In this document: piece by piece, positions 6,911 to 14,530 of the stretch | Layout of the letters: every line of letters begins with the position of its first letter | Numbering within the stretch: position 1 is the first letter of the stretch | Source: JBDRMV01 sp043811795 | Lineage (GTDB): Bacteria; CG03 | Direction: 5' to 3' | Assembly: GCA_043811795.1 (NCBI GenBank) | Contig: JBDRMV010000053.1 | Coordinates: forward strand, 1-23,210 | Length of the DNA stretch: 23,210 nucleotides | Position numbers and translations under genes: made by a program | Notes under the pieces: model-generated | The model's database searches: none | What the model saw: the letters and a program-made list of their open reading frames with translations, nothing else | What the model was told of the DNA's origin: nothing

Positions 6911-8021
6911 AAAAAGGGGAGTATTTCCCGGAATAAGAGTCCGTGAAATCATATTTTCAGTTATAACGTTCGTTTTATTCATCCTTCTGCTGGAAGGCGT
7001 AACAAGAAGTTTTTATTTGATTAAAAACAAAGCAATTCCCCGTGAAAGCAACTTTTCAAAATACCTCGGCTGGGAAACTGCTGCAAACATATCTGTGGAA
7101 AAGAAACATAAAGGATACGGGAAAATAAAATTTTCCACAACCAAGTGGGGTTTCCGCATTTTCGGCGACACTAATACTTCCAAAACCAAAATATTTGTAA
7201 TAGGCGACTCAATTACACAGGCAAATACCGTTTCAGACGGCAATACCTACTACGATTTTTTGAAAAATAAGAACACGGAAATATTCGCCTACGGATGCGG
7301 CGGCTACGGCTCGCTGCAGGAATACATGGTATTGGATAAGTTCTTCGACATAATAAAGCCCGACATTATTTTATGGCAATTCAGCAGCAATGATATTATT
7401 AATAATGATTACTCTCTTGAATCCGCCAGTAATAGAAACAATAACCATATGAGAAGACCGTATTACAAAGACGGGCAAATTGAGTATTTATACCCGAAAC
7501 AAAGTTATTCGTTGATTTACAAATTGGTTCGGGCGTCATATTTTTTACGGTTATTTAAAAGTAGATTGCACATTGTAAAAGAAAAAATGGTTGGTTCAAT
7601 AGAAGACGAATTACATGAAAGACACCCGTTATTTCAAAAATCGGTAAACACAACTTCGGAGATAATGAAATTGGTCAAAAAAAGAACCGGCAGCACTCCA
7701 ATAATCGCTTTTTCTGCCTTTCAGCCCGAATGGTTAGGTAATGCTTTCCCGAATATTTGCGAAAAAACCGGCATTTACTATGTGTCCGGCATACCGGAAT
7801 TGATAACAAAAGCAAAGAACGCCGGAATTGTCATAGACGGAACGCCCTACAATTGTCACTGGAATAGCGCAGGGCATTCCATTGTCGGAGAAATAATATA
7901 TGGTTACTTGATTAGGAAAAATTTGCTAACCTGCATTATTCATACTGAGGGTATTTTTGATGAAAGTGTTATTAAAGAAAAATGGGTCACTTCTATTTTA
8001 CGGGGTCACTTCTATTTTTGA
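6894..8021 (+). CDS. SGNH/GDSL-type hydrolase, membrane-anchored; tail rewritten by a repeat element
   Basis: A 375-residue protein with one N-terminal membrane anchor (about 18-35) and an exported SGNH domain: block I VIGDSITQ (102-109, nucleophile S106), GCGGYG (134-139, block II glycine), SSND (164-167, block III N166) and CHWNSAGH (321-328, block V H322). Such enzymes add or remove acyl groups on glycans. The acid normally two places before the block V histidine is N320 here, so activity may be altered. Residues 345-375 are encoded by the palindromic element at 7927-8177, which has supplied the stop codon; the native end was probably just after GYLIRKN. It overlaps the SxtJ-like gene, and the partner DUF5989 gene follows beyond the element. 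Confidence 0.85.
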   Translation: MKNNFKKRGVFPGIRVREIIFSVITFVLFILLLEGVTRSFYLIKNKAIPRESNFSKYLGWETAANISVEKKHKGYGKIKFSTTKWGFRIFGDTNTSKTKIFVIGDSITQANTVSDGNTYYDFLKNKNTEIFAYGCGGYGSLQEYMVLDKFFDIIKPDIILWQFSSNDIINNDYSLESASNRNNNHMRRPYYKDGQIEYLYPKQSYSLIYKLVRASYFLRLFKSRLHIVKEKMVGSIEDELHERHPLFQKSVNTTSEIMKLVKKRTGSTPIIAFSAFQPEWLGNAFPNICEKTGIYYVSGIPELITKAKNAGIVIDGTPYNCHWNSAGHSIVGEIIYGYLIRKNLLTCIIHTEGIFDESVIKEKWVTSILRGHFYF

Positions 8022-8177
8022 GGAATTGGTGGAAAATCGGGTCGCCTCTATTTTTGCTTTGTACTCTGCCAAAAATAGAAGCGACCCATTTTCCATAGAG
8101 CTGACCCCATCCTGTGAAATAGAGGTGACCCGATTTTTCACCCGATTTTTCCCAGAGAATATGAATAATGCAGGCTA
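7927..8177. mobile_element. Palindromic element copy A (MITE/REP-like)
   Basis: The ends TAACCTGCATTATTCATA (7927-7944) and its reverse complement with one mismatch (8160-8177) bound a 251-base element. Inside, GGGTCACTTCTATTTT (7984-7999) is mirrored by AAATAGAGGTGACCC (8117-8131), and a further hairpin GGGTCGCCTCTATTTTTG / CAAAAATAGAAGCGACCC lies at 8039-8086. It shares internal modules with copies B, C and D (for example CCATAGAGCTGACCCCATC with D) but has different terminal repeats. No clear target duplication is seen: AAATTTGC on the left against AAATCTTA on the right. It separates the SGNH gene from the DUF5989 gene. No coding capacity. Confidence 0.8.
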
Positions 8178-8220
8178 AAATCTTAATCGACGATTTAAAG
8201 GAGTAAAAAAAGAGGGTATT

Positions 8221-8379
8221 ATGAAAAAATTAGCGACAGTATTAGAGTACTTTGAATTCCTGAAAACTCGCAAGAAATGGTGGCTGGTGCCGATATTTAT
8301 CTTCCTGATAGTAACAAGCGCATTGATCGTTTTTACTGAAGGTTCGGCGCTGGCGCCTCTCATTTATACTCTGTTTTAG
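8221..8379 (+). CDS. DUF5989-family small membrane protein
   Basis: A 52-residue protein with the family layout: a short amphipathic start, RKKWWLVP (17-24), one membrane helix (about 24-39) and the conserved ending EGSALAPLIYTLF (40-52). AGAGGG at 8211-8216 precedes the ATG. DUF5989 proteins are found beside carbamoyltransferase, SxtJ-like and SGNH genes and have no assigned function. This one is presumably the last member of that operon, now separated from the SGNH gene by element A and followed closely by element B. A membrane scaffold or adaptor role would be a guess. Confidence 0.85.
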   Translation: MKKLATVLEYFEFLKTRKKWWLVPIFIFLIVTSALIVFTEGSALAPLIYTLF

Positions 8380-8424
8380 GAAGTTACATTTTCAAATACG
8401 ACGAACTTCCGACAGATACCGGAT

Positions 8425-8624
8425 TAGGCATATCTACATGACTCAAGTTGGTATAGTAAGGGAAAATGGGTCGCTTCGGAATTGGGGTCAGCTCTATTTT
8501 TGCATAGAAAAAAAATAACAAAAATAGAACTGACCCCATTTCTTTCTATGCAAAATAGAGGTGACCCGATTTTCCTACCATTATACAATAGCAGCCGATT
8601 ACTGGAATCAAGTAGATATGCCTA
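8425..8624 (+). mobile_element. Palindromic element copy B with perfect 8-bp target duplication
   Basis: A 200-base element with inverted ends beginning TAGGCATATCTAC; the two ends match over 24 bases with three mismatches. It is flanked by TACCGGAT on both sides (8417-8424 and 8625-8632), a perfect 8-base target duplication. Inside are GGAAAATGGGTCGCTTC on the left, AAAATAGAGGTGACCCGATT on the right, and a central 54-base near-palindrome (GGGGTCAGCTCTATTTTTG to CAAAAATAGAACTGACCCC). It fills most of the gap between the DUF5989 and tyrA genes; the rest of 8380-8661 holds no gene I can see. Confidence 0.88.
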
Positions 8625-8661
8625 TACCGGATTTTGCCTTTTGTGATATTTTTTATAGTAT

Positions 8662-9534
8662 ATGGCTATGTTTAATAAAATCGGGATTGTGGGGCCGGGG
8701 CTTATCGGCGGGTCAATCGGTAAATTTTACAAAGCCAAAGGAAAAGACGTTGTCTGCTTCGGCAGGAACAAAGACCGGCTCCGGATTGCGAAGAGGGAAG
8801 GGGTCTGCGGCGACTTTTCGACTGACCTTTCAAAAGCAGGCGGCTGCGGCATCGTGGCCGTCTGCACGCCTGTCGACGTGATTACGCAAATCTCGAAGAG
8901 CGTTATTCCTTTTATGAAAAAAGGCGCAATTCTTATTGACACGGGAAGCGTAAAAAGCGAAATATGCCGGAAGGTCCATCCCTTCGCGAAAAGGTATGGG
9001 ATTGAATTTGTCGGCTGTCATCCGATGGCGGGTTCGGAAAAAAGCGGCTGCATAAACAGCAGGGGAGACCTCTTCCGCGGGACGAACGTCCTGCTGACGC
9101 CGGTTTCGGGAACGGGGAAGGGCGCGTTGAAAAAAGTAAAAAAATTCTGGAGCGATTTAGGCGCGGACTGCTCTGTCGTCCGGCCGGATAAACACGACGA
9201 ATTCGCCGCTCTGACGAGTCATCTTCCCCACGTCATTTCATTCTGTTTTACGGAAATGTTTTTAAGTTATTTGAAGAAGAGTAAAATATCCCCTGCATTT
9301 ATTGCGGGGAGTTTCAAAAACATGACGCGGGTTTCAAAAAGCAGCCCGTTTTCGTGGAACGCCATTTTTAAACAGAACAGTCCTGAAATAAACAGGCATA
9401 TAAAAAAGTTTACCGGAACGCTGGATAATTTTAAAAAGAATATAAACGACCGCAGACTCTTGAAAAAACTGAACGATATTAGGAACGCTTATGAAGGGTT
9501 TGAGAATAAGACCCGTAAAAAGAATATCAGGTGA
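8662..9534 (+). CDS. tyrA: Prephenate dehydrogenase
   Basis: A 290-residue NAD(P)-dependent enzyme of tyrosine synthesis, converting prephenate to 4-hydroxyphenylpyruvate (it may act on arogenate). GPGLIGGSIG (11-20) is the Rossmann loop, VAVCTPVD (65-72) follows, and GCHPMAGSEKSG (118-129) is the hallmark substrate and active-site segment. SHLPHVISF (186-194) is the family's helical-domain signature. Start at the ATG at 8662 or 8668. Neither has a Shine-Dalgarno sequence; the region just upstream is AT-rich with TAGTAT/TATAGT, so the message may be nearly leaderless. First gene of the aromatic/cmk/ispH/S1 operon, overlapping aroA by 44 bases. Confidence 0.93.
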   Translation: MAMFNKIGIVGPGLIGGSIGKFYKAKGKDVVCFGRNKDRLRIAKREGVCGDFSTDLSKAGGCGIVAVCTPVDVITQISKSVIPFMKKGAILIDTGSVKSEICRKVHPFAKRYGIEFVGCHPMAGSEKSGCINSRGDLFRGTNVLLTPVSGTGKGALKKVKKFWSDLGADCSVVRPDKHDEFAALTSHLPHVISFCFTEMFLSYLKKSKISPAFIAGSFKNMTRVSKSSPFSWNAIFKQNSPEINRHIKKFTGTLDNFKKNINDRRLLKKLNDIRNAYEGFENKTRKKNIR

Positions 9535-10759
9535 AATAAGAGTCCCGCCGGATAAATCCATTTCGCACAGAGCGGTAATTATTTCCTCGGTTGCTTCAGG
9601 AACTTCAAGAATTAAAAACTTTCTGAAAAGCGACGACACTCTTTCGACGCTGAAAGCGGTTTCCTCGCTCGGAGCCGGTGTGGAAAAATCAGGCGGCGAC
9701 CTGCTGATAACCGGATGCTCTTATAAAACGCCCGGAAAGGAAATATACTGCGGGAACTCCGGAACGACGATGCGCCTCCTCGCAGGACTGATTGCAGGGC
9801 TCCCCGTTTCGGCAACCCTCACGGGCGACAGGTCCCTTGCACGCCGGCCTATGAAAAGAATCACAGCGCCTCTAAAAAAGATGGGCGCAAAAATTATCAG
9901 CAGAAGCGGTTTCCCGCCGCTTGTTATAAAAGGGAAAAAACTCAAGGCAATAGAATACAGAATGCCCATCGCATCCGCTCAGGTAAAAACATCCCTTCTT
10001 CTGGCGGGTCTCAACGCCAAGGGCACGACGAAAATTTTTGAAAAGATAAAGTCCCGCGACCACACCGAAAGAATGTTTCCCCTTTTCGGAGTGAAAGTAA
10101 CAAAAAAATCAGGCAGTGTTGAATTAAGAGGAGGGCAGAAACCGAAATGCGCCGAAGTCGAAATCCCCGGCGATATTTCCTCAGCGTCTTTTTTCATAAC
10201 GGCGGCGGCGCTTCTCAAAAGCGCGTTGAAAATAAAGGAAGTCGGAATCAACCCGACAAGATGCGGTTTTTTAAAAGCCCTTGAAAAAATGGGCCTGAAT
10301 TACAAAATAACAGGCAGGAAGTTCTTCGGTCTGGAGCCCGTGGCGGACATAACCATTTCAGAATGTTCCCTCCGCGCGGCGGAATTTACCGAAAAAGACG
10401 TTCCTGCAATGATTGACGAAATCCCGCTTCTTGCCCTGTGCGCAACGCAGGCAGAGGGTAAAACGGTTATAACAGGCGCCGGAGAATTAAAAGTGAAAGA
10501 GTGCGACCGGCTTGAAGCAACTTATTCCCAACTAAAAAAATTGGGAGCAAAAATAAAAAAATTAGAGGACGGTTTTGAAATTTCCGGGCCTGTAAAACTT
10601 TCAGGCGCGGGCGTCCGAAGTTTCGGCGACCACAGGATAACAATGATGCTTTCCCTCGCCGGTCTGATAGCCCGCGGAAGTACGTTGATAGATGACGCAG
10701 GCAGCATCTCCGTTTCTTTCCCCGGTTTTTTAAAAACCCTGCGTAAACTGACAAAATGA
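9491..10759 (+). CDS. aroA: 3-phosphoshikimate 1-carboxyvinyltransferase (EPSP synthase)
   Basis: A 422-residue enzyme joining shikimate-3-phosphate and phosphoenolpyruvate, the sixth step of the shikimate pathway. Visible motifs: PPDKSISHRA (19-28) with the catalytic lysine; GNSGTTMRLL (88-97), family signature 1; GDRSLARRPM (112-121); a MIDEIPLLAL segment with the catalytic aspartate; VKECDRLEA, signature 2; and FGDHRITMM near the end. Length is normal. The ATG at 9491 lies inside tyrA, giving a long overlap; a TTG at 9500 is an alternative. Its TGA overlaps the first possible cmk start (ATGA), so the operon is translationally coupled. Confidence 0.96.
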   Translation: MKGLRIRPVKRISGEIRVPPDKSISHRAVIISSVASGTSRIKNFLKSDDTLSTLKAVSSLGAGVEKSGGDLLITGCSYKTPGKEIYCGNSGTTMRLLAGLIAGLPVSATLTGDRSLARRPMKRITAPLKKMGAKIISRSGFPPLVIKGKKLKAIEYRMPIASAQVKTSLLLAGLNAKGTTKIFEKIKSRDHTERMFPLFGVKVTKKSGSVELRGGQKPKCAEVEIPGDISSASFFITAAALLKSALKIKEVGINPTRCGFLKALEKMGLNYKITGRKFFGLEPVADITISECSLRAAEFTEKDVPAMIDEIPLLALCATQAEGKTVITGAGELKVKECDRLEATYSQLKKLGAKIKKLEDGFEISGPVKLSGAGVRSFGDHRITMMLSLAGLIARGSTLIDDAGSISVSFPGFLKTLRKLTK

Positions 10760-11463
10760 CGCTACCCTCCCACCGCCCTGATACGGAAAAAGAAATGAAA
10801 AAGAAAATAATCATAACGATAGACGGGCCGGCGGGGGCGGGTAAAAGCACGATAGCCCGCAGCGCGGCGAAGAAACTCGGTTTAATGTATATAGATACGG
10901 GCGCAATGTACCGGGCGGTAACATACAAGGCTCTGAAAAATAAAATCGACATGTCGGATTCTAAAAAAATGGCCGGAATCGCCGCAGGTTCCAGAATACT
11001 GTTCGACAAACAGAAAATATTCCTGGACGGGGAGGACATCTCCCGCAAAATCAGGTCGAGAACCGTTACGAACCGCACGTCCATAACGGCGGCAAGCGGA
11101 GAAGTCCGCCGGATTCTCCGCAACATGCAGAGGCAATTTGCGGAAAAATCGGGCGTGGTCATGGAAGGCCGCGACATCGGAACGGTCGTGTTCCCGCGCG
11201 CTCGATTTAAGTTTTATCTTGACGCCAGCATTAGCGAACGTGCGAAAAGAAGATTTCTGGAATTAAAGGAAAAAGGAAACCCGCAGATTTTAGAGCGCAT
11301 CATAGCCGACATAAACAAAAGAGACAACATTGACAGAACAAGGGGTCTCTGCCCGCTGAAAATTCCGGCGGGGGCAACGGTGATCGATTCGACGAACAAA
11401 AGCATTGAAGAAGTCGCGGACATCATTATAAAAGCGGTTACGAAAAAAAACGGGGAAAAATGA
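10756..11463 (+). CDS. cmk: Cytidylate kinase
   Basis: Phosphorylates CMP and dCMP with ATP. The P-loop GPAGAGKST lies at 24-32 counted from the first ATG. YIDTGAMYRAVTYKAL follows, then the CMP-binding insert, GRDIGTVVFP and a C-terminal DRTRGLCPLK segment. The ATG at 10756 overlaps the aroA stop and gives 235 residues. Family members normally begin just before IIITIDGP, so the ATG at 10795 (MKKKIIITIDGP) is likelier and would give 222 residues. Linkage to plsC, ispH and an S1 protein downstream is a known gene neighbourhood in several bacterial phyla. Confidence 0.95.
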   Translation: MTLPSHRPDTEKEMKKKIIITIDGPAGAGKSTIARSAAKKLGLMYIDTGAMYRAVTYKALKNKIDMSDSKKMAGIAAGSRILFDKQKIFLDGEDISRKIRSRTVTNRTSITAASGEVRRILRNMQRQFAEKSGVVMEGRDIGTVVFPRARFKFYLDASISERAKRRFLELKEKGNPQILERIIADINKRDNIDRTRGLCPLKIPAGATVIDSTNKSIEEVADIIIKAVTKKNGEK

Positions 11464-12038
11464 TTTATTTGATTGCACGGTGTTTGTCCCTGTTCGCCGG
11501 AGGAATTTTTTTCCGGCTGAAAGTTTCAGGCCTCATACCCGGAGGAGGCGTGATTCTCTGCTCAAACCACCTTTCCAACTGCGACCCGCCCATAATAGCG
11601 ACCTCTACGTTCCGGAAACTCCATTTTATGGCGAAGAAAGAACTTTTTTATAATCCTGTAATCGCATTTTTTCTGAAAAAACTAAACGCCTTTCCCGTGG
11701 ACAGAAATCTTTTTGACAGGAGCGCATTCAGAAAAGCCGTGGAAATAGTGAATTCCGGAAAAAATTTACTCGTGTTTCCCGAGGGCACAAGAAATAAAAC
11801 TGGCGACGGCAAAGTCAAAAAAATACGGAGAGCCGTGTCTTATATTATTTACCGCACGGAAAAACCGGTTATTCCCGTCTTCATAAAAGGGACAAACGAA
11901 TGGAAAGAACTTAAAAGGTTTTCCGTTAAATTCGGCAAGCCCGTTGATTTTCCGGAGAGAAAAATGCCTTACACGCGGGAAGTTTCCGAAAAAATTTGTG
12001 AGAGGATAAAAGATGGCATTGAAAAAACCGCCCGCTGA
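11460..12038 (+). CDS. plsC: 1-acyl-sn-glycerol-3-phosphate acyltransferase
   Basis: A 192-residue membrane-associated enzyme that makes phosphatidic acid. The catalytic H-X4-D motif is in SNHLSNCDPP (36-45; H37 and D42) and the glycerophosphate-binding FPEGTRN motif is at about residues 102-108. A hydrophobic start (about 1-18) and a VIPVFIKGTNEW segment (block IV) are as expected. The start ATG overlaps the cmk stop codon (ATGA), and the end overlaps ispH by 26 bases. Slightly short, but within the range for compact PlsC proteins. Confidence 0.92.
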   Translation: MIYLIARCLSLFAGGIFFRLKVSGLIPGGGVILCSNHLSNCDPPIIATSTFRKLHFMAKKELFYNPVIAFFLKKLNAFPVDRNLFDRSAFRKAVEIVNSGKNLLVFPEGTRNKTGDGKVKKIRRAVSYIIYRTEKPVIPVFIKGTNEWKELKRFSVKFGKPVDFPERKMPYTREVSEKICERIKDGIEKTAR

Positions 12039-12900
12039 TACCCGTGCACCCGCTATAAAAGTTGCGCGGTTTGCCGGTTTCTGCAGCGGCGTAACGATAG
12101 CGGTAAAAAAAACAAAAAAACTCCTGCTGCATAAAAAGGTCTACTGCATAGGCGACCTCGTGCACAACTCATTCGTTATGAGCGACCTCGCAAAAAAAGG
12201 TCTCATCATCGTAAAGAAACCAACGGCCATTCCCGAAAATTCAGACGTAATTATACGGGCTCACGGGCTTCCTCTGAAAACGATAAAAAACTTAAAGAAA
12301 AAAAACTGCAGAATTTTCGATTTTACCTGCCCGATTCTCAAAAAAATACATCTTACTCTTGAAAAACTGAAAAAGGCGGATTACTCGATTATTATAATAG
12401 GCAACCCTCTGCACGCGGAGGTTAAGGCGCTCATCTCGCATGCGGGGCGTAACTCCGTGATTGTCGAAAATAAAGCGGCTGCCGAAAATTTCAAACCGCA
12501 ACCCGCACGGAGCCCCAAAAAGAAAAAAACCGCCGTGATCTGCCAGTCAACAATAACCGACAGCAGGTTCCTTGAAATTTCGGGCGTCCTTGGCGGCAAA
12601 ATTCCCGGAGCGCGCATAATAAACACAATATGCAGAGAAGCAAAAGAGCGGCGGGTGGAGGCGAAAGAACTTGCAAAAATTTCTAAAATGGTTATAATAG
12701 TCGGTGATAGAAAAAGCAGCAATACGGTGAACCTCGCAAAAATTGTCAGGCGTATCTGCCCCGCTGAAATAATTACAGGGGTAAACGACTTGAGAGGGAA
12801 AAAATTTAGAGACCCGATTGGAATTACATCGGGAGCTTCATCTCCGAGAGAGCTGGTTTTAGAAATCGAGAAATGCGTTTATAAAAAGGTGGTAAGATGA
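12013..12900 (+). CDS. ispH: 4-hydroxy-3-methylbut-2-enyl diphosphate reductase
   Basis: The last enzyme of the MEP isoprenoid pathway, a [4Fe-4S] protein giving IPP and DMAPP. The three cluster cysteines are present: C24 in AGFCSGV, C106 in DFTCPIL and C207 in NTICREA. The diphosphate-binding histidines are H51 (LVHN), H84 (RAHG) and H134 (PLHAEV), with catalytic-site E136. The DRKSSNTVNL and GITSGASSP segments are also present. It is 295 residues long, about 15 more at the N-terminus than usual because the ATG at 12013 lies inside plsC; AGAGG precedes it. Its stop overlaps the S1 gene start (ATGA). An S1 gene directly after ispH is a recurrent pairing. Confidence 0.95.
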   Translation: MALKKPPADTRAPAIKVARFAGFCSGVTIAVKKTKKLLLHKKVYCIGDLVHNSFVMSDLAKKGLIIVKKPTAIPENSDVIIRAHGLPLKTIKNLKKKNCRIFDFTCPILKKIHLTLEKLKKADYSIIIIGNPLHAEVKALISHAGRNSVIVENKAAAENFKPQPARSPKKKKTAVICQSTITDSRFLEISGVLGGKIPGARIINTICREAKERRVEAKELAKISKMVIIVGDRKSSNTVNLAKIVRRICPAEIITGVNDLRGKKFRDPIGITSGASSPRELVLEIEKCVYKKVVR

Positions 12901-14528
12901 GTGAGTCAAAGAATCTGATGGATGAGGTTGTGAATGCCATTCCAAAACTTGCGGCTGGCAAAATCGTCAGGGGAAAAGTGCTGGACGTTTCTAATCCCGA
13001 CGGAGTTTTGGTGGATATCGGGGGAAAAGCCGAAGGCGTAATTCCCCTTTCGGAAATATCGGAGGTGAGCGATATTTCCGTCGGGCAGGACATAGACGTA
13101 TACATAATCGATATGTCCGGAACCGGCGGTTCCCCGACGCTGTCGTGCAGGAAAGCGCAAAAGAACAAGGCGATATACGATATTGAGCAGGCGTTTGAAA
13201 AAGGTGAAACCGTCACCGCCAGAATTATTGAGCAGATTAACGGCGGCGTAAAAGCCAAAATCAACGGGATTGAGGCATTTATGCCGAACTCGCAGATAGG
13301 TTATCCTCCCGTCAGAAAAATAAAAGAAACCATAGGGCAGGACGTCCCCGTGAAAATAAAGAAATTCAACAAAATCAAAAACGATATTGTCGTCTCGTGG
13401 CGGGACGTGGTCGAACCGGAATATAAAAGGATGCAGGAAAAATTCTGGTCCGAGGTACGCGAGGGCGAAATAAAAAAAGGCGTCGTAAAAGGCATTACCA
13501 AATTCGGCGCATTTGTGGACATAGGCGGGTTTGAAGGTCTTCTCCACATAAAGGACATCTCGTGGGGCAGGACGGAAAGGGTTTCCGACGAATTGCAAAT
13601 CGGTCAGGAAATAGAAGTCAAGATTACAAAACTGAACAAAACGGAAAACAGGGTTTCCCTGAGTTTAAGAGAAACAAAATCTCACCCATGGGAAAAAGTC
13701 GAAAAGAAATACCCCGTGGGCAGCATACACAACGGCGTTGTAAGAGGCGTTGTCGAGTACGGAGCTTTCGTTGAACTTGAGCCGGGTCTCGAGGGGCTCC
13801 TTCACATAAGCGAATTGTCCTGGAAAAGAAATCTCAAGACATCCGAGGTCCTGAAAGAAGGCCAGAACATAGAAGTAATGGTGTTAAAAAGCGACCATGA
13901 AACCAAAAGAATATCCCTGAGCCTGAAGAACACGCAGGAAAATCCATGGCAGAGCTTTATCGCGAAACATTCCGTCGGGGAAACAATCGAAGGCAGGGTT
14001 ACACATCTTACAAAGAACGGCGCCGTTGTGGAACTTCCGGATGCCGCAGAGGGTTTTATTCTGCTGAAAGATTTTTCATGGAAAGAAAGAATTTCTCATC
14101 CCTCGGACATGCTGAGTGTCGACCAGCAGGTCTCCGCAAAAATTCTGAGCATCAGCGTTGAGGAACAAAAAATTTATCTGGGCCTGAAACAGATAGAAGA
14201 CAGTCCTTTTAAAAATTACGTTTCAGGGCGGAGCGTAACCGGCACGGTCGCCAAAGTTGATACGGATAAACTTATAATGGATCTTCCGGACGGGATACCG
14301 GGTTTTATCCACATTTCGCAGATTGAGTCGGGAAAAACCGAAAACCTTTCCGCCTTTTCCGAAGGACAAAAAATTGAAGCGGTTGTCATAAAGGTAAACG
14401 AAAACTTAAGGATGATAGAACTCAGCATAAAGGAACTGGAAAAACAGAAAGAAAACGAAACGATGCAGCAATATTATTCTTCGGAATCCGCGGGTTTCAG
14501 CATCGGAGACATTCTCAAGAAAGAATAA
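12897..14528 (+). CDS. rpsA: 30S ribosomal protein S1 (six S1 domains)
   Basis: A 543-residue protein made of six S1 (OB-fold) repeats at about 20-88, 103-170, 188-258, 275-345, 362-430 and 447-517. Repeats 3 and 4 are the best conserved (TKFGAFVDIGGFEGLLHIKD, VEYGAFVEL, EGLLHISELSW); repeats 5 and 6 are more divergent. Six domains is the proteobacterial-type arrangement. S1 brings mRNA to the 30S subunit. Start overlaps the ispH stop. Because S1 helps translate messages with weak Shine-Dalgarno sites, it is notable that several genes here have poor sites. Confidence 0.93.
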   Translation: MSESKNLMDEVVNAIPKLAAGKIVRGKVLDVSNPDGVLVDIGGKAEGVIPLSEISEVSDISVGQDIDVYIIDMSGTGGSPTLSCRKAQKNKAIYDIEQAFEKGETVTARIIEQINGGVKAKINGIEAFMPNSQIGYPPVRKIKETIGQDVPVKIKKFNKIKNDIVVSWRDVVEPEYKRMQEKFWSEVREGEIKKGVVKGITKFGAFVDIGGFEGLLHIKDISWGRTERVSDELQIGQEIEVKITKLNKTENRVSLSLRETKSHPWEKVEKKYPVGSIHNGVVRGVVEYGAFVELEPGLEGLLHISELSWKRNLKTSEVLKEGQNIEVMVLKSDHETKRISLSLKNTQENPWQSFIAKHSVGETIEGRVTHLTKNGAVVELPDAAEGFILLKDFSWKERISHPSDMLSVDQQVSAKILSISVEEQKIYLGLKQIEDSPFKNYVSGRSVTGTVAKVDTDKLIMDLPDGIPGFIHISQIESGKTENLSAFSEGQKIEAVVIKVNENLRMIELSIKELEKQKENETMQQYYSSESAGFSIGDILKKE

Positions 14529-14530
14529 TT

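Noticed and set aside
7927..8624. Repeated GGGTCAC/GGGGTCAG motifs as a CRISPR array
   Set aside because: The repeats are inverted, irregularly spaced and bounded by terminal inverted repeats; there are no regular spacers and no cas genes.
8561..8881. 106-codon plus-strand open frame running from element B into tyrA
   Set aside because: It reads element sequence and then an out-of-frame version of tyrA.
10467..11177. 236-codon minus-strand open frame
   Set aside because: Lies across aroA and cmk, which have full motif support; composition is that of a shadow frame.
12906..13598. 230-codon minus-strand open frame
   Set aside because: Antisense to the S1 repeats; no family resemblance.
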